Source: Clostridiales bacterium (GTDB lineage: Bacteria; Bacillota; Clostridia; Caldicoprobacterales; DTU083). Taken from it: a stretch of 13,315 bases of DNA. The translations under genes were made by a program, and so were the position numbers. How positions within the stretch are numbered: position 1 is the first letter of the stretch; every line of letters begins with the position of its first letter. Under the pieces are notes generated by a model that searched no databases, had not been told where the DNA came from, and was given only the letters and a program-made list of their open reading frames with translations. The stretch covers positions 1 through 13,315 of the forward strand of contig JAAZEK010000070.1 in NCBI GenBank assembly GCA_012512335.1, written 5' to 3'. Of this stretch, positions 1-8,865 are shown piece after piece.

Positions 1-1844
1 GCATAGCTTTGTGTGCCCTTGTCTTCCAACATGATTTCAACATTACCATCTGAAGGTGTATGTTCACCATCATGAATTAATTTATCATCCGAGGTTCGAA
101 TAACCTGTATTCTAACTTTTTTGTTTCCAGGCAAGCTAATGTTAATCTTTTTTCGAGTAAGGGGCTCTTCACCCATGCTGACCCAAAGATTGACCTTTCT
201 TCCATGCTCTACATTTGACTCAGGCTGAGGTGACTGACGGAATATAAGCCCAGAATTAACGTTGCTATTGTACTCTGGGATTACTTCTCCTAGCTGCAGA
301 TTTTTATTCTTCATCATTTCTTCAGCTATATTTACTGTAAAACCTATGTACTTATCTACAACTGTCGTAGTGTCTTCGGGTCCCTTGCTGATATAAAGCT
401 GGACTTCGGTCCCATCTGGTACTTTTGTGTAGGCAGGAGGTTCTTGTCTGACCACATGTCCACTTGCAATATCACTTACTATATACTCTGGTTCTGCAAC
501 TTTAAAACCCAGATTTTGTAACTCTACCTCAGCATTTCGTTGAGAATCATTAACAAGGTCCGGAACTGGTTTCAACTCAACTCCATTGCTCATAACCACA
601 TTTACAATACTGTTTGTCTTTACTATGGTATCTTCTTGTGGATTCTGAGATATGATTCTGCCTTCTTCTACTGAGCTATCATATATCCAATCTTCGATAT
701 TAAAAATCAGACCACTACTTTTCAATATTTCACGGGCTGTAGATTCATCATAGCCTTCAACCAAAGGAACTGGTACATCCTTTTGACGAAAGTTCTGGTT
801 ATAAATACCACGTACAACCATAAACAATGTCGATAGAATCAATAAAGATGCAATGATAGAAACAGTAATTAATATCCAGCTCCGACCCTTGGTTGGCCCT
901 TCCTCAGGCTCTTGTGTAGATTTTGGCTCCTGGCTTTTTACAATACCGTCGATATTGTAAAGTGCAGGAATAATCATGGTAGCCTGATTATCTTCTATAA
1001 ATCGATTGATGTACTCGCCATCGGGTTCTTTCAAAGCCCTTTGTAGATCTTCCAACATCTCGAAAGCGTTATGATATCTTTTATCTAAGTCTTTTTCTAT
1101 AGCACGTTGTATAATGTATTGAATGCTCTTAGGTATTTCAGGATTAATCTCCCCTGGTGGCGTCACCATTTCTTGAATATGCTTCAAAGCAACTGAAATT
1201 GCACTTTCTCCTTCGAATGGAACTACTCCAGTAACCATTTCGTATAAAACAATGCCTAGGGAATAAATATCGGTCTTTTTATCAACGTAACCTCCCCTTG
1301 CTTGCTCTGGAGAAAAGTAATGTACGGAACCAATAACACTGGCATCGCCCATGGTTACAGTAGATGAGGTCACCGCTCTAGCTATTCCAAAATCTGCTAC
1401 CTTTGCAGTCCCTTCCTTGTTGATTAGAATGTTTTGAGGTTTTATATCTCTATGAACTATATTGTTCTCATGGGCATGCTGAAGTCCAGAGCATATCTCA
1501 GATGCAATTCGAACAGCTTCTTCCATAGATAATCTACCTTCTCTTCGAACACGATCTTTGAGCGTTTCTCCATCCATAAATTCCATGACTATATAATGAA
1601 TATCATCTTCCTGACCAACATCGTACATGTTTACAATATTTGGATGTGAGAGACTAGCTGCAGCCTGAGATTCCCTGTTAAATCGGGTAACAAACTCCTC
1701 GTTATCCGCCAATTCAGGCTTTAAAATTTTAACGGCAACAACGCGCTTTAATAGATGGCACTTTGCTTTATATACAACAGCCATACCACCGTCGCCTGAC
1801 TTTTCCAGCAGCTCATACCTGCCTCCAAGTATCTTACCCAGCAA
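1..1844 (-). CDS. prkC: PASTA-domain Ser/Thr protein kinase PrkC (Stk1), 3' end outside the window
   Basis: Membrane Ser/Thr kinase that senses cell-wall fragments or lipid II through extracellular PASTA repeats and phosphorylates cytoplasmic targets; PrpC reverses it. 614 residues are visible and the frame is open to base 1, so the C-terminus is missing. The kinase domain covers about residues 10-270: glycine loop GDGGMA (17-22), Lys39 in VAVK, HRD 131-133, Asn138, DFG 151-153, a Ser/Thr-rich activation segment (159-173) and SPEQ 178-181. One membrane helix lies at about 323-344. Three PASTA repeats follow (about 356-420, 423-488, 490-556), then an extra beta-rich tail. I chose the TTG start at 1844: GAGGTG lies 6 bases upstream, and the resulting N-terminus MLGKILGGRY lines up with family members. 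An in-frame GTG at 1853 is the alternative. The start overlaps the end of prpC by 11 bases, suggesting coupled translation. The identification is certain; the exact start is less so. Confidence 0.96.
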   Translation of the reverse strand, partial: MLGKILGGRYELLEKSGDGGMAVVYKAKCHLLKRVVAVKILKPELADNEEFVTRFNRESQAAASLSHPNIVNMYDVGQEDDIHYIVMEFMDGETLKDRVRREGRLSMEEAVRIASEICSGLQHAHENNIVHRDIKPQNILINKEGTAKVADFGIARAVTSSTVTMGDASVIGSVHYFSPEQARGGYVDKKTDIYSLGIVLYEMVTGVVPFEGESAISVALKHIQEMVTPPGEINPEIPKSIQYIIQRAIEKDLDKRYHNAFEMLEDLQRALKEPDGEYINRFIEDNQATMIIPALYNIDGIVKSQEPKSTQEPEEGPTKGRSWILITVSIIASLLILSTLFMVVRGIYNQNFRQKDVPVPLVEGYDESTAREILKSSGLIFNIEDWIYDSSVEEGRIISQNPQEDTIVKTNSIVNVVMSNGVELKPVPDLVNDSQRNAEVELQNLGFKVAEPEYIVSDIASGHVVRQEPPAYTKVPDGTEVQLYISKGPEDTTTVVDKYIGFTVNIAEEMMKNKNLQLGEVIPEYNSNVNSGLIFRQSPQPESNVEHGRKVNLWVSMGEEPLTRKKINISLPGNKKVRIQVIRTSDDKLIHDGEHTPSDGNVEIMLEDKGTQSY

Positions 1845-2601
1845 GAATTTCACCTCTATTCCTTTGGCTAGTATATCTGGCTGCGGTTATGGTGATATCA
1901 TCTGCTCCACCAGCATCCAATGCTTTATTCCCCAATAATTGAACTAGCTCATCCATAGCTATATTGCGAGGTAGTTCCTTAAAGCATTCCTCCAAATTTA
2001 CATAATTGGTTAAACCGTCCGAGCACAGCAGTACAATATCCCCTATCTTGAGAGTTTCTTCAAAACAATCTATTTTAAGATTGTCATCTGTACCAAGAGC
2101 CCTAGTGATAATATTGCGTTTAGGATGTAAACCCATTTGCTCTTCTGTAATACTTCCATTGTCTAATAACTCTTGCACAAGAGAATGATCACGGGTAATT
2201 TGCCTTGCATTCTCTTTTCGTATTAGATAACAGCGGCTGTCCCCCACATGTGCAACATAGAAATTCTTTTCATGAAATACAGCTATGGTAAAGGTTGTGC
2301 CCATGCCAGAGAACTGGGGTTTCGATTGAGAAAGATGGTAGACTTGCTCATTTGCCTCTTCAATTGAGGTCATGAGAGAGGAAACCAATTCATTTGTAGA
2401 TATCAGCTCCCCAATTTTACTGTTTAAATAAGCAGCAACATGCTCTACCGCCAGTTTACTGGCTAGCTCACCAGCATTATGCCCACCCATCCCATCTGCT
2501 ACTATCATGAAAACAGAATCCTGGCTTCCGTCACTAATATAATAATAATCTTCATTTGATTTTCTCTGTAAGCCTTTATGGCTGAATGCACTATACTCCA
2601 C
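1834..2601 (-). CDS. prpC: PP2C-family Ser/Thr protein phosphatase PrpC (Stp1)
   Basis: Metal-dependent cytoplasmic phosphatase that removes phosphate from PrkC and its substrates. From the GTG at 2601 it has 255 residues, about the usual length for bacterial PrpC. PP2C motifs appear in order: NED (16-18), VADGMGG (34-40, with the metal-binding Asp36), GMGTT (99-103), VGDSR (119-123), TRDHSLV (136-142), SDGL (194-197) and GGADDIT (231-237). These include the acidic residues that bind the two Mn/Mg ions. The open frame extends upstream to a TTG at 2646 inside rlmN. I prefer GTG 2601 because AAGGGG (2614-2609) sits 7 bases before it and the protein then begins just before the conserved S-N-E-D segment. 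The ribosome site overlaps the rlmN stop codon, and the 3' end overlaps prkC. This pairing with the kinase is the standard Firmicute arrangement. Confidence 0.96.
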   Translation of the reverse strand: MEYSAFSHKGLQRKSNEDYYYISDGSQDSVFMIVADGMGGHNAGELASKLAVEHVAAYLNSKIGELISTNELVSSLMTSIEEANEQVYHLSQSKPQFSGMGTTFTIAVFHEKNFYVAHVGDSRCYLIRKENARQITRDHSLVQELLDNGSITEEQMGLHPKRNIITRALGTDDNLKIDCFEETLKIGDIVLLCSDGLTNYVNLEECFKELPRNIAMDELVQLLGNKALDAGGADDITITAARYTSQRNRGEILAG

Positions 2602-2612
2602 AGAAGCACCCC

Positions 2613-3671
2613 TTATTTTAAATAATCTATTTTCAACTGTCCACAAGCGCCTTGAATGTCCTGCCCCATTTCTCTTCTACAGGTAACATTAATTCCAGCT
2701 GACTTCAAAATGAAGGTAAACAGTTTGATTGCTTCCTCATTGCTACGTTTCTGACTGCTATGACTATTTTCATTTAAGGGAATCAGATTCACATGACAAG
2801 GAAACCCTTTTAATATAGCAGTCAGTTCCTGAGCCTGTGAAGGAGCATCGTTAACAGCTTTGATAAGTGCATACTCAAAGGTGACCCTCCTCCCAGTTTT
2901 CTCAAAATATCTACGACTTGCATTTACTATATCATTAACTGAGTATACTTTGGCAACCTTCATAATTTTTTTTCGAGTTTCATCATCAGCTGCATGCAAA
3001 GATATTGCTAGATTGATACTCAATCCCTCATCTGCAAGAGCATGGATTTTAGGAACTAAACCACATGTGGACAGAGTTATGTTCCGATATCCCATATTAA
3101 AACCTTTTGGTTCATGTATTTGGTGAAGAAAACGCAAGGTATTGTCATAGTTGTCCAAAGGTTCACCGCTACCCATTAGGACTATACCGCCTATAGCAGG
3201 GGATCCCTCAGTCCAGCCTAATTCCATAATGTCATTATTGACAGCCAATACCTGGGCCATCATTTCCCCGGCAGTCAGATTGCGAACTAGACCTCCAGTT
3301 GCAGAAGCACAAAAGCTGCAACCCATTGCACAACCTACCTGGGTAGACAGACAGATGGTATTGCCATGATTATACTTCATAACAACACATTCTATAATAT
3401 TATTATCATGGAGTAAAAACAAATATTTTATTGTATGCTTGTCATTGGATATTAATCTCTTTAGTTGATGTAAAGTACCGATAGTGTATCGCTCTTCCAA
3501 TTTCTCAATGAGAGCTTTTGAAAGATTGGTCATCTCAGCGAAGGAATTTACTCCTTTAGCCAGCCATTGAATAATTTGTTCTCCACGAAAAGCTTTTTCT
3601 CCTATATTTATCATGTCCGATTTTAATTCTTCAAGATTACGGTCCAGGATATCTATTTTATGATTATTCAT
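2613..3671 (-). CDS. rlmN: Dual-specificity RNA methyltransferase RlmN (23S rRNA A2503 / tRNA A37)
   Basis: Radical-SAM enzyme that methylates C2 of adenosine 2503 in 23S rRNA and of A37 in some tRNAs, supporting decoding accuracy. It has 352 residues, the normal length. The [4Fe-4S] cluster motif CxxxCxxC is C114, C118 and C121. Cys107 and Cys343 (in GACGQL) fit the two catalytic cysteines known from E. coli RlmN, where the C-terminal one becomes methylated. GSGEPL and the region NLIPLNE are further family signatures. A small residue after the Cfr/RlmN split cannot be judged by eye, but gene order and the N-terminal domain favour RlmN over the resistance enzyme Cfr. The ATG start at 3671 overlaps the end of rsmB by 8 bases, and a GGAGGGAG ribosome site lies about 11 bases upstream, inside rsmB. 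Confidence 0.96.
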   Translation of the reverse strand: MNNHKIDILDRNLEELKSDMINIGEKAFRGEQIIQWLAKGVNSFAEMTNLSKALIEKLEERYTIGTLHQLKRLISNDKHTIKYLFLLHDNNIIECVVMKYNHGNTICLSTQVGCAMGCSFCASATGGLVRNLTAGEMMAQVLAVNNDIMELGWTEGSPAIGGIVLMGSGEPLDNYDNTLRFLHQIHEPKGFNMGYRNITLSTCGLVPKIHALADEGLSINLAISLHAADDETRKKIMKVAKVYSVNDIVNASRRYFEKTGRRVTFEYALIKAVNDAPSQAQELTAILKGFPCHVNLIPLNENSHSSQKRSNEEAIKLFTFILKSAGINVTCRREMGQDIQGACGQLKIDYLK

Positions 3672-5061
3672 TTATGAAGGTCTCCCTCCTCATCCTGGTA
3701 ATAAAAAATCCATCCACCTGATGTAAAGATGGAATTAGTTGAATCATACCATTGATTATGGCGTTTTTAACGCTGTCAGGTACATAAGGTGTAGGATCGT
3801 CCAACTTAAACTCTGGATGCTTCTCCAAAAAGCCCTTAATCACATTCTGGTTTTCTTCTAGATTTACGGTGCAAGTACTATATACTAGCACCCCACCTGG
3901 TTTTACATAGTAACTACATGCGTCAAGGATTTTTCCTTGTAAGGCAGGTAATTCTTCCAAGTCTTCTGGAGTGATATTTAATTTTATATCAGGTTTTTTA
4001 TGAATGGTGCCTAGCCCCGAACATGGAGCATCAATCAAAACCCTGTCAAACTTATCCTTCCATTGGGTATGTAAAACGCTTGCATCCATAAGCATTGGTT
4101 CAATGATTTCAGACTTCATTCGTTCAGCATTCAATTTTATTAAATCCAAACGGTGAGCATGTATGTCCCAAGCTATTACTTGACCCTTTCCGCCCATATG
4201 TTCTGCCATATGAATGGCCTTCCCACCTGGAGAACTACAGGAATCTAAAACCATCTCGCCAGCTTGAGGGTTTATTATATATGTATCCAACATAGAACTC
4301 TCACCTTGAACCGTAAACAAACCCTCTCTATAAAGTTGGTTTTTCTCCATGTCTCCTATGCCAGATACCCGTAAAGCTTCTTCCATATGGAATCCATCTT
4401 GCACTATTGCACCAGATTCCTGTAATTTTCCTTTTAAGTCAGTAATCGAAATCCTGTTGGTGTTTACACGTATGGAAACACCGTTTTCTAGTTCCATAGG
4501 CTTCATAATAGCCTCTGTTGTTTCAGGACCATAGTCCTTAATCCATTTTTCCGTTAACCAAATAGGAAAACTATATTTCAAAGAAAGTTTTTCTGAAATG
4601 GATAAATTGTTGTCCGGGGTAAGCAACTCTTCTTTTCTTCGAGATATATTTCGCAATGTACCATTGACAAAGCCCTGTAAGCCAGAAAAGCCATGTACTT
4701 TGCTCAGCTTGACTGCCTCATTGCAGGCTGCAGAATCCGGAACCTTATCCATATATAAAATCTGATAAGCACCCATTCGTAATATATCTCGTATCCAAAA
4801 ATTAACCTTTTTCATATTGGCAAGCTTATCAAGAATTGAATCAATGGTGTATTGCTTCTCCAGAGTACCATAAGCTAAACGGCTAATAAAAGCTACATCT
4901 CGTGTATCAAAGCTATATTTTCGCAAGTTCTCTTTTAAACTAATATTGGCAAAGCTACCATCTTTATTTACTTCCTTTAGAATTTGCAAAGCTACGCTAC
5001 GTGGAGACGTGTGATTGCTCATTCTATAGTCTGCAGACTTTATTGGGGCCTTTTTCTTCAT
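3664..5061 (-). CDS. rsmB: 16S rRNA (cytosine-967-C5) methyltransferase RsmB
   Basis: SAM-dependent enzyme that methylates C967 of 16S rRNA. From the ATG at 5061 it has 465 residues. The N-terminal half is a NusB-like RNA-binding helical domain (roughly residues 14-150). The C-terminal half is a Rossmann methyltransferase with the SAM loop DSCSSPGGK (273-281; most relatives have CAAPGGK), DAPCSG (344-349) and STCT (395-398). Cys347 and Cys397 are the release and nucleophile cysteines of this family. The start is uncertain. The frame is open to 5148 inside fmt; ATGs at 5076, 5061 and 5022 are all possible. I chose 5061 because GGAG lies 9 bases before it; 5022 would give a length (452) nearest to B. 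subtilis but has no clear ribosome site. The gene follows fmt with almost no gap. Many clostridia carry other genes at this junction; here there are none. Confidence 0.94.
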   Translation of the reverse strand: MKKKAPIKSADYRMSNHTSPRSVALQILKEVNKDGSFANISLKENLRKYSFDTRDVAFISRLAYGTLEKQYTIDSILDKLANMKKVNFWIRDILRMGAYQILYMDKVPDSAACNEAVKLSKVHGFSGLQGFVNGTLRNISRRKEELLTPDNNLSISEKLSLKYSFPIWLTEKWIKDYGPETTEAIMKPMELENGVSIRVNTNRISITDLKGKLQESGAIVQDGFHMEEALRVSGIGDMEKNQLYREGLFTVQGESSMLDTYIINPQAGEMVLDSCSSPGGKAIHMAEHMGGKGQVIAWDIHAHRLDLIKLNAERMKSEIIEPMLMDASVLHTQWKDKFDRVLIDAPCSGLGTIHKKPDIKLNITPEDLEELPALQGKILDACSYYVKPGGVLVYSTCTVNLEENQNVIKGFLEKHPEFKLDDPTPYVPDSVKNAIINGMIQLIPSLHQVDGFFITRMRRETFINE

Positions 5062-5083
5062 TTTCTTATGCTCCATTAGACTT

Positions 5084-6034
5084 CTACGATTCCTTCCCCA
5101 AGACCACGCCTGGCTCAATAGACTTTCCTCGCAGAAAATCCAAATCACTCATTCGGCGACTGCCTGGTCCTTGAAGCTCTTCTACCCTTAAGGCACCTTG
5201 ACCGCAAGATATAATTAAGCCATAGGTGTCATCAGCTTTCAGCACAGTTCCTGGCAATTGAATTTCCTCTGCTAAGCATTCCCTCTGTGAGGCCTTCCAT
5301 ACTTTAAATCGCTTACCTTGGTAGAAGGTGAAACAGCCTGGCCAGGGCGTTAAACCCCTGATTAGGTTGCTTATGGAGGACGATGGAATATCCCATTGAA
5401 TTTCTCCCATGGATTTCTCTATTTTACCACAATAGCTTGCTTTATCATTATCCTGTGGGCTTCCTTGAACAGGTCCCTGCTCAAAGAGCTTTAATGCTTT
5501 TTGGAGGACTTCACCACCTAATGCACTCAGACGGTCATGAAGCTGTCCTGCATTTTCGTTAGGATGGATAAGTAACTCTTCCTGGAGAATTATATCACCA
5601 GTGTCCATTCCTGTATCCATATACATGATGGTTATACCGGTTTTCTCCCTTCCGTCTATCAGCACCTGTTGGATAGGTGAAGCCCCTCGATATTCAGGCA
5701 ACAATGAAGCATGGACATTAATACAACCCATAGATGGAATATCTAGAAAACTCTTGGGGAGAATATGTCCATATGCAGCTGTGACCACCAAATCAGGAGA
5801 CAAGGTTTTAATTTCATTAATAAAGCTTTTATCCCCTCTAACTTTTACAGGTTGGTATACTGGAATTTGATTATTAATAGCCCACTCCTTAACAGGTGGT
5901 GGAGCTAATTGTTTACCCCTGCCTTTGGGCTTGTCTGGTTGAGTAACAACTGCTATTAACTCATGTCCGCTATTATGGACAGCCTGCAAGGCAGACAATG
6001 CAAAATCCGGAGTGCCCATAAATAATATTTTCAA
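5084..6034 (-). CDS. fmt: Methionyl-tRNA formyltransferase
   Basis: Formylates Met-tRNA(fMet) using 10-formyl-tetrahydrofolate, so that initiation can use formyl-methionine. It has 316 residues, the usual length. The N-terminal hydrolase-like domain starts with MKILFMGTPDF, a near-universal opening that fixes the ATG start. The active-site segment N106-V-H108 leads into SLLPEYRGA (110-118), and TGMDTGD (141-147) holds the third catalytic residue, an aspartate. The C-terminal tRNA-binding domain runs from about 205 and includes the typical N-L-I-R-G-L-T-P-W-P-G. It lies 17 bases downstream of def, the gene that removes the formyl group from finished chains; this def-fmt pairing is very widespread in bacteria. 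Confidence 0.98.
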   Translation of the reverse strand: MKILFMGTPDFALSALQAVHNSGHELIAVVTQPDKPKGRGKQLAPPPVKEWAINNQIPVYQPVKVRGDKSFINEIKTLSPDLVVTAAYGHILPKSFLDIPSMGCINVHASLLPEYRGASPIQQVLIDGREKTGITIMYMDTGMDTGDIILQEELLIHPNENAGQLHDRLSALGGEVLQKALKLFEQGPVQGSPQDNDKASYCGKIEKSMGEIQWDIPSSSISNLIRGLTPWPGCFTFYQGKRFKVWKASQRECLAEEIQLPGTVLKADDTYGLIISCGQGALRVEELQGPGSRRMSDLDFLRGKSIEPGVVLGKES

Positions 6035-6051
6035 AAATCTTCCTCCCAGCG

Positions 6052-6510
6052 TTAGTTATCAATGTCTTCTGGTATTGTCTTATCGACGAAAAGAATACCT
6101 TCAAGATGGTCGATTTCATGACAAATAGCACGAGCCAGCAAGCCACTTGCCTTCATTCTTATTTTCTTCCCGTCTCGATTCAAGCCTTCTACTGTTATCT
6201 CAGCAGGTCTAGTTACCTGTCCTTTGACGCCAGGTACGCTTAAACAACCTTCGTAGTCTGTAGCTTCTCCTGCTTCTATGGTGATTTCAGGGTTTATGAG
6301 AACATGAACACCTTCTCCAATATCAACCACAATGACTCGTTTTAGAATACCAACTTGAGGTGCTGCCAAACCAACTCCATCAGCATGGTACATGGTTTCA
6401 ATCATATCGTCAATGAGAATTTTAGTTCTCTCATCAATTTTTTCTACTATCTTCGATTTTTTACGAAGAACATCATCTTTTTGGTAATGTTTTATTTGAC
6501 GTAATGCCAT
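6052..6510 (-). CDS. def: Peptide deformylase
   Basis: Iron or zinc metalloenzyme that removes the formyl group from the N-terminus of new proteins, undoing the reaction of Fmt. With the ATG at 6510 it has 152 residues. All three deformylase motifs are present: GVGLAAPQ (45-52), EGCLS (87-91, metal ligand Cys89) and HEIDH (131-135, ligands His131 and His135, catalytic Glu132). The frame also allows a GTG at 6519, which would add three residues. I prefer the ATG because the protein then begins MALRQI as in relatives, with GAGTG 6 bases upstream. The next gene upstream, priA, ends 26 bases away, and fmt follows after 17 bases, so the three are probably cotranscribed. Confidence 0.97.
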   Translation of the reverse strand: MALRQIKHYQKDDVLRKKSKIVEKIDERTKILIDDMIETMYHADGVGLAAPQVGILKRVIVVDIGEGVHVLINPEITIEAGEATDYEGCLSVPGVKGQVTRPAEITVEGLNRDGKKIRMKASGLLARAICHEIDHLEGILFVDKTIPEDIDN

Positions 6511-6536
6511 AGGGATCACTCTTTCTAAAATTAAAA

Positions 6537-8789
6537 TTATATTAAACTCAGTGGGTTAAAATCAAGGGTTACCGTAACATCTTCACGATAAAACCTACGA
6601 ATCAGGCTTTCAGATAAACAATGCCATGCTTCCTTAATATGGTGGGTCCCCTGCTCAATACGAATCAAAACCTGCCAACGGTATTTGTTGTTGATTCTTA
6701 GGATTGGAGCCTCAAAGACCCCAAGGTCCACCAAGCCAGATTTTAACGCTTCATCTGTATTTACCTTCTCATTAACCCATTTTAACATATTTTTAGCATA
6801 CTGTGCCACTTCCTTTTCATCTTCACCAGTAATTAGTACACGAATGATATGAGAGAAGGGTGGATATGCAAATTGTCGTCTAATGTCCAGTTCCTTTTTG
6901 AAGAAGCCTGTGTAGTCATGATGAGAAGCATGCTGTATAGAATAATGCTCAGGTTGATAGGACTGAACAACTACTCTTCCTGGTTTCATTCCCCGTCCTG
7001 TTCGACCAGCTACCTGAGTAATCAACTGAAAAGTCTTTTCACTGCTACGATAATCGGGTAGATTCAAGGAAGCATCCGCTGCTAGTACTCCCACTAAGGT
7101 TACATTGGGAAAATCAAGTCCTTTTGCTACCATTTGAGTTCCTAAAAGAATATCATATTCCTTTTTCTCAAAGGCATCTAAAATTCGGTGGTGAGCACCC
7201 TTTGTGCTAGTGGTATCAAAATCCATGCGAAGCAATCGGGCTGTGGGGAATAGATTTTGCAGCTCTTCTTCTACCTTTTGGGTTCCCAAACCAAAGTTCT
7301 TTATATATTTACTGCCACATTCTGGACATACTCGAGGATATCCCTCATGATAACCACAATAATGGCATTTTAGTGCTTGTCCTCTTGAATGATAAGTTAG
7401 AGAAACGTCACAATGAGTGCATTTAATAACGTGACCACAGCTGCGACAAGAAACAAACTGAGCATAACCTCTACGGTTAATCAGTAAAATAGACTGCTCG
7501 TTCCTCTTCAAAGTTTGTTCTAATGCTCGGTATAAATCATTACTGAACATACTTCGATTGCCCATTTCTAGCTCTCGCCTCATGTCAACGGTTTCTACAG
7601 GTGGTAAAGGCTGATCCTCCGCCCGATTTTCCATTTCCACCAAGTGATATTCTCCAATTTTGGCTTTATAATAATCTTCCAAGGCTGGTGTAGCACTTCC
7701 CAAAACTAAAACGGCCTTACTAAGCTCACATCGTTTTGCTGCTACTTCTCTGGTATGATAACGAGGTCGTACATCAGACTTATAGCTATCTTCATGAGCT
7801 TCATCCAATATGATGAGACCAAGATTTTCAAGAGGAGCAAATACAGCGGATCTTGCACCTACAACAATGGAAACCTCATTATGACGGATTCTTCTCCATT
7901 CATCATAGCGCTCACCGAGAGAAAGACGACTGTGTAAGATGGCGACATTCTCGCCAAAACGACCTTTAAATCGATTTACTGTCTGAGGAGTCAAAGAAAT
8001 TTCAGGTACCAGCACAATAACCTGTCTTTCATGTTTTAGAACTTCTTCAGCTGCCTTCATATAGACCTCTGTTTTACCGCTACCAGTCACCCCACGTAAT
8101 AAAACAATTCCTCTACCTTCTGCAATACACTGATTGATTACATATGATGCATGTACCTGTTCTTCATTTAGTTCGGGCGCTTCTGTTTGTCCCTGTTGGA
8201 TTGTCCAAGGATTCCTATAGATCTCCTCATCCTCCAATAGGATGAATCCTCTTTTTTCAAGGGAGCGGATACTTGATGAAGAAGCTCCAGCCATATCTAA
8301 TAATTCCCTTACAGGCATCCTATCAACTTGTCCAAGTATTCTTAAGATTGCAGCCATATTTGGAGACCGACCTTCAACCTGATGTATCCAATCATCAAGT
8401 GTATCAGTTTCTTGTAGCATAGCTACTTTTTGGGTTTTCCCCTTCATGTTTAGGCGCAGACCTGGTGGAATGAAACAGCGTATCGCTTCTATCAGCATAC
8501 AGTGATACTCTTCTTTCATCCATATAATTAAGGGAATAATGGATGGATCTAGTGCTGGAACAGGATCCAATAGTTTTTTTATAGGCTTGATCTTATCTTT
8601 TGGTATTTCGACTTTATCATCCAGAGTAAGAATATATCCTTGAAGACTGCGAGAACCAAAGGGAACCTGCACGCGAATCCCTATCTGTGCCTGCTCAGTC
8701 ATCTCTTTTGGTATGGCATAATGAAAGAGCTTGTCAAGAGATGGATGTGTCTGGTCTATAACTATACCGGCATATTTTCTGTTCTCCAT
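6537..8789 (-). CDS. priA: Primosomal protein N' (PriA), replication restart helicase
   Basis: 3'-to-5' superfamily 2 DNA helicase that recognises stalled forks and reloads the replicative helicase. It has 750 residues, somewhat shorter than B. subtilis PriA (about 805). An N-terminal DNA-binding region (about 1-110) is followed by the helicase core: Walker A GVTGSGKT (233-240), DEAH (329-332), GSAT (364-367) and motif VI QVAGRTGRG (592-600). Eight cysteines that bind two zinc ions lie inside the second helicase lobe: C448, C451, C457, C460, C475, C478, C488 and C491. All key residues are intact. The ATG start has AAGGGGG about 7 bases upstream. A 9-bp hairpin with a run of seven U lies just before this ribosome site, so the gene may head its own transcript or be attenuated. 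In many Firmicutes coaBC precedes priA; here rpoZ does. Confidence 0.97.
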   Translation of the reverse strand: MENRKYAGIVIDQTHPSLDKLFHYAIPKEMTEQAQIGIRVQVPFGSRSLQGYILTLDDKVEIPKDKIKPIKKLLDPVPALDPSIIPLIIWMKEEYHCMLIEAIRCFIPPGLRLNMKGKTQKVAMLQETDTLDDWIHQVEGRSPNMAAILRILGQVDRMPVRELLDMAGASSSSIRSLEKRGFILLEDEEIYRNPWTIQQGQTEAPELNEEQVHASYVINQCIAEGRGIVLLRGVTGSGKTEVYMKAAEEVLKHERQVIVLVPEISLTPQTVNRFKGRFGENVAILHSRLSLGERYDEWRRIRHNEVSIVVGARSAVFAPLENLGLIILDEAHEDSYKSDVRPRYHTREVAAKRCELSKAVLVLGSATPALEDYYKAKIGEYHLVEMENRAEDQPLPPVETVDMRRELEMGNRSMFSNDLYRALEQTLKRNEQSILLINRRGYAQFVSCRSCGHVIKCTHCDVSLTYHSRGQALKCHYCGYHEGYPRVCPECGSKYIKNFGLGTQKVEEELQNLFPTARLLRMDFDTTSTKGAHHRILDAFEKKEYDILLGTQMVAKGLDFPNVTLVGVLAADASLNLPDYRSSEKTFQLITQVAGRTGRGMKPGRVVVQSYQPEHYSIQHASHHDYTGFFKKELDIRRQFAYPPFSHIIRVLITGEDEKEVAQYAKNMLKWVNEKVNTDEALKSGLVDLGVFEAPILRINNKYRWQVLIRIEQGTHHIKEAWHCLSESLIRRFYREDVTVTLDFNPLSLI

Positions 8790-8809
8790 GAATATTCCCC
8801 CTTCAATCG

Positions 8810-8833
8810 AAAAAAAGGTACTCTGTACCTTTT
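8810..8833 (-). terminator. Terminator-like hairpin between rpoZ and priA
   Basis: Read on the minus strand, AAAAGGTAC, loop AGA and GTACCTTTT form a perfect 9-bp stem with a 3-base loop, followed by more T residues to give an unbroken run of seven (8816-8810). This is the shape of a Rho-independent terminator, though the stem has only three G-C pairs. It would end the yicC-remA-gmk-rpoZ transcript before priA. Because it sits only about 15 bases before the priA ribosome site, it could also act as an attenuator or a 5' mRNA hairpin. Confidence 0.5.
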
Positions 8834-8842
8834 ATTACCGTT

Positions 8843-8865
8843 AGTATACTTGATGATTAATAGCA
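8843..8865 (-). promoter_or_regulatory. Possible weak promoter for priA
   Basis: On the minus strand TATACT (8848-8843) is a good -10 box, but the hexamer 17 bases upstream (GAAACA, about 8871-8866) matches only half of the -35 consensus. Transcription would start near 8836, immediately before the hairpin at 8833-8810, making that hairpin the 5' end of the message. A promoter is expected if the hairpin terminates upstream transcription. The evidence is weak. Confidence 0.25.

Noticed and set aside
2613..3671. RlmN-like protein could be the antibiotic-resistance methyltransferase Cfr.
   Set aside because: Length, N-terminal region and especially the position in the conserved rsmB-rlmN-prpC-prkC block fit the housekeeping gene.
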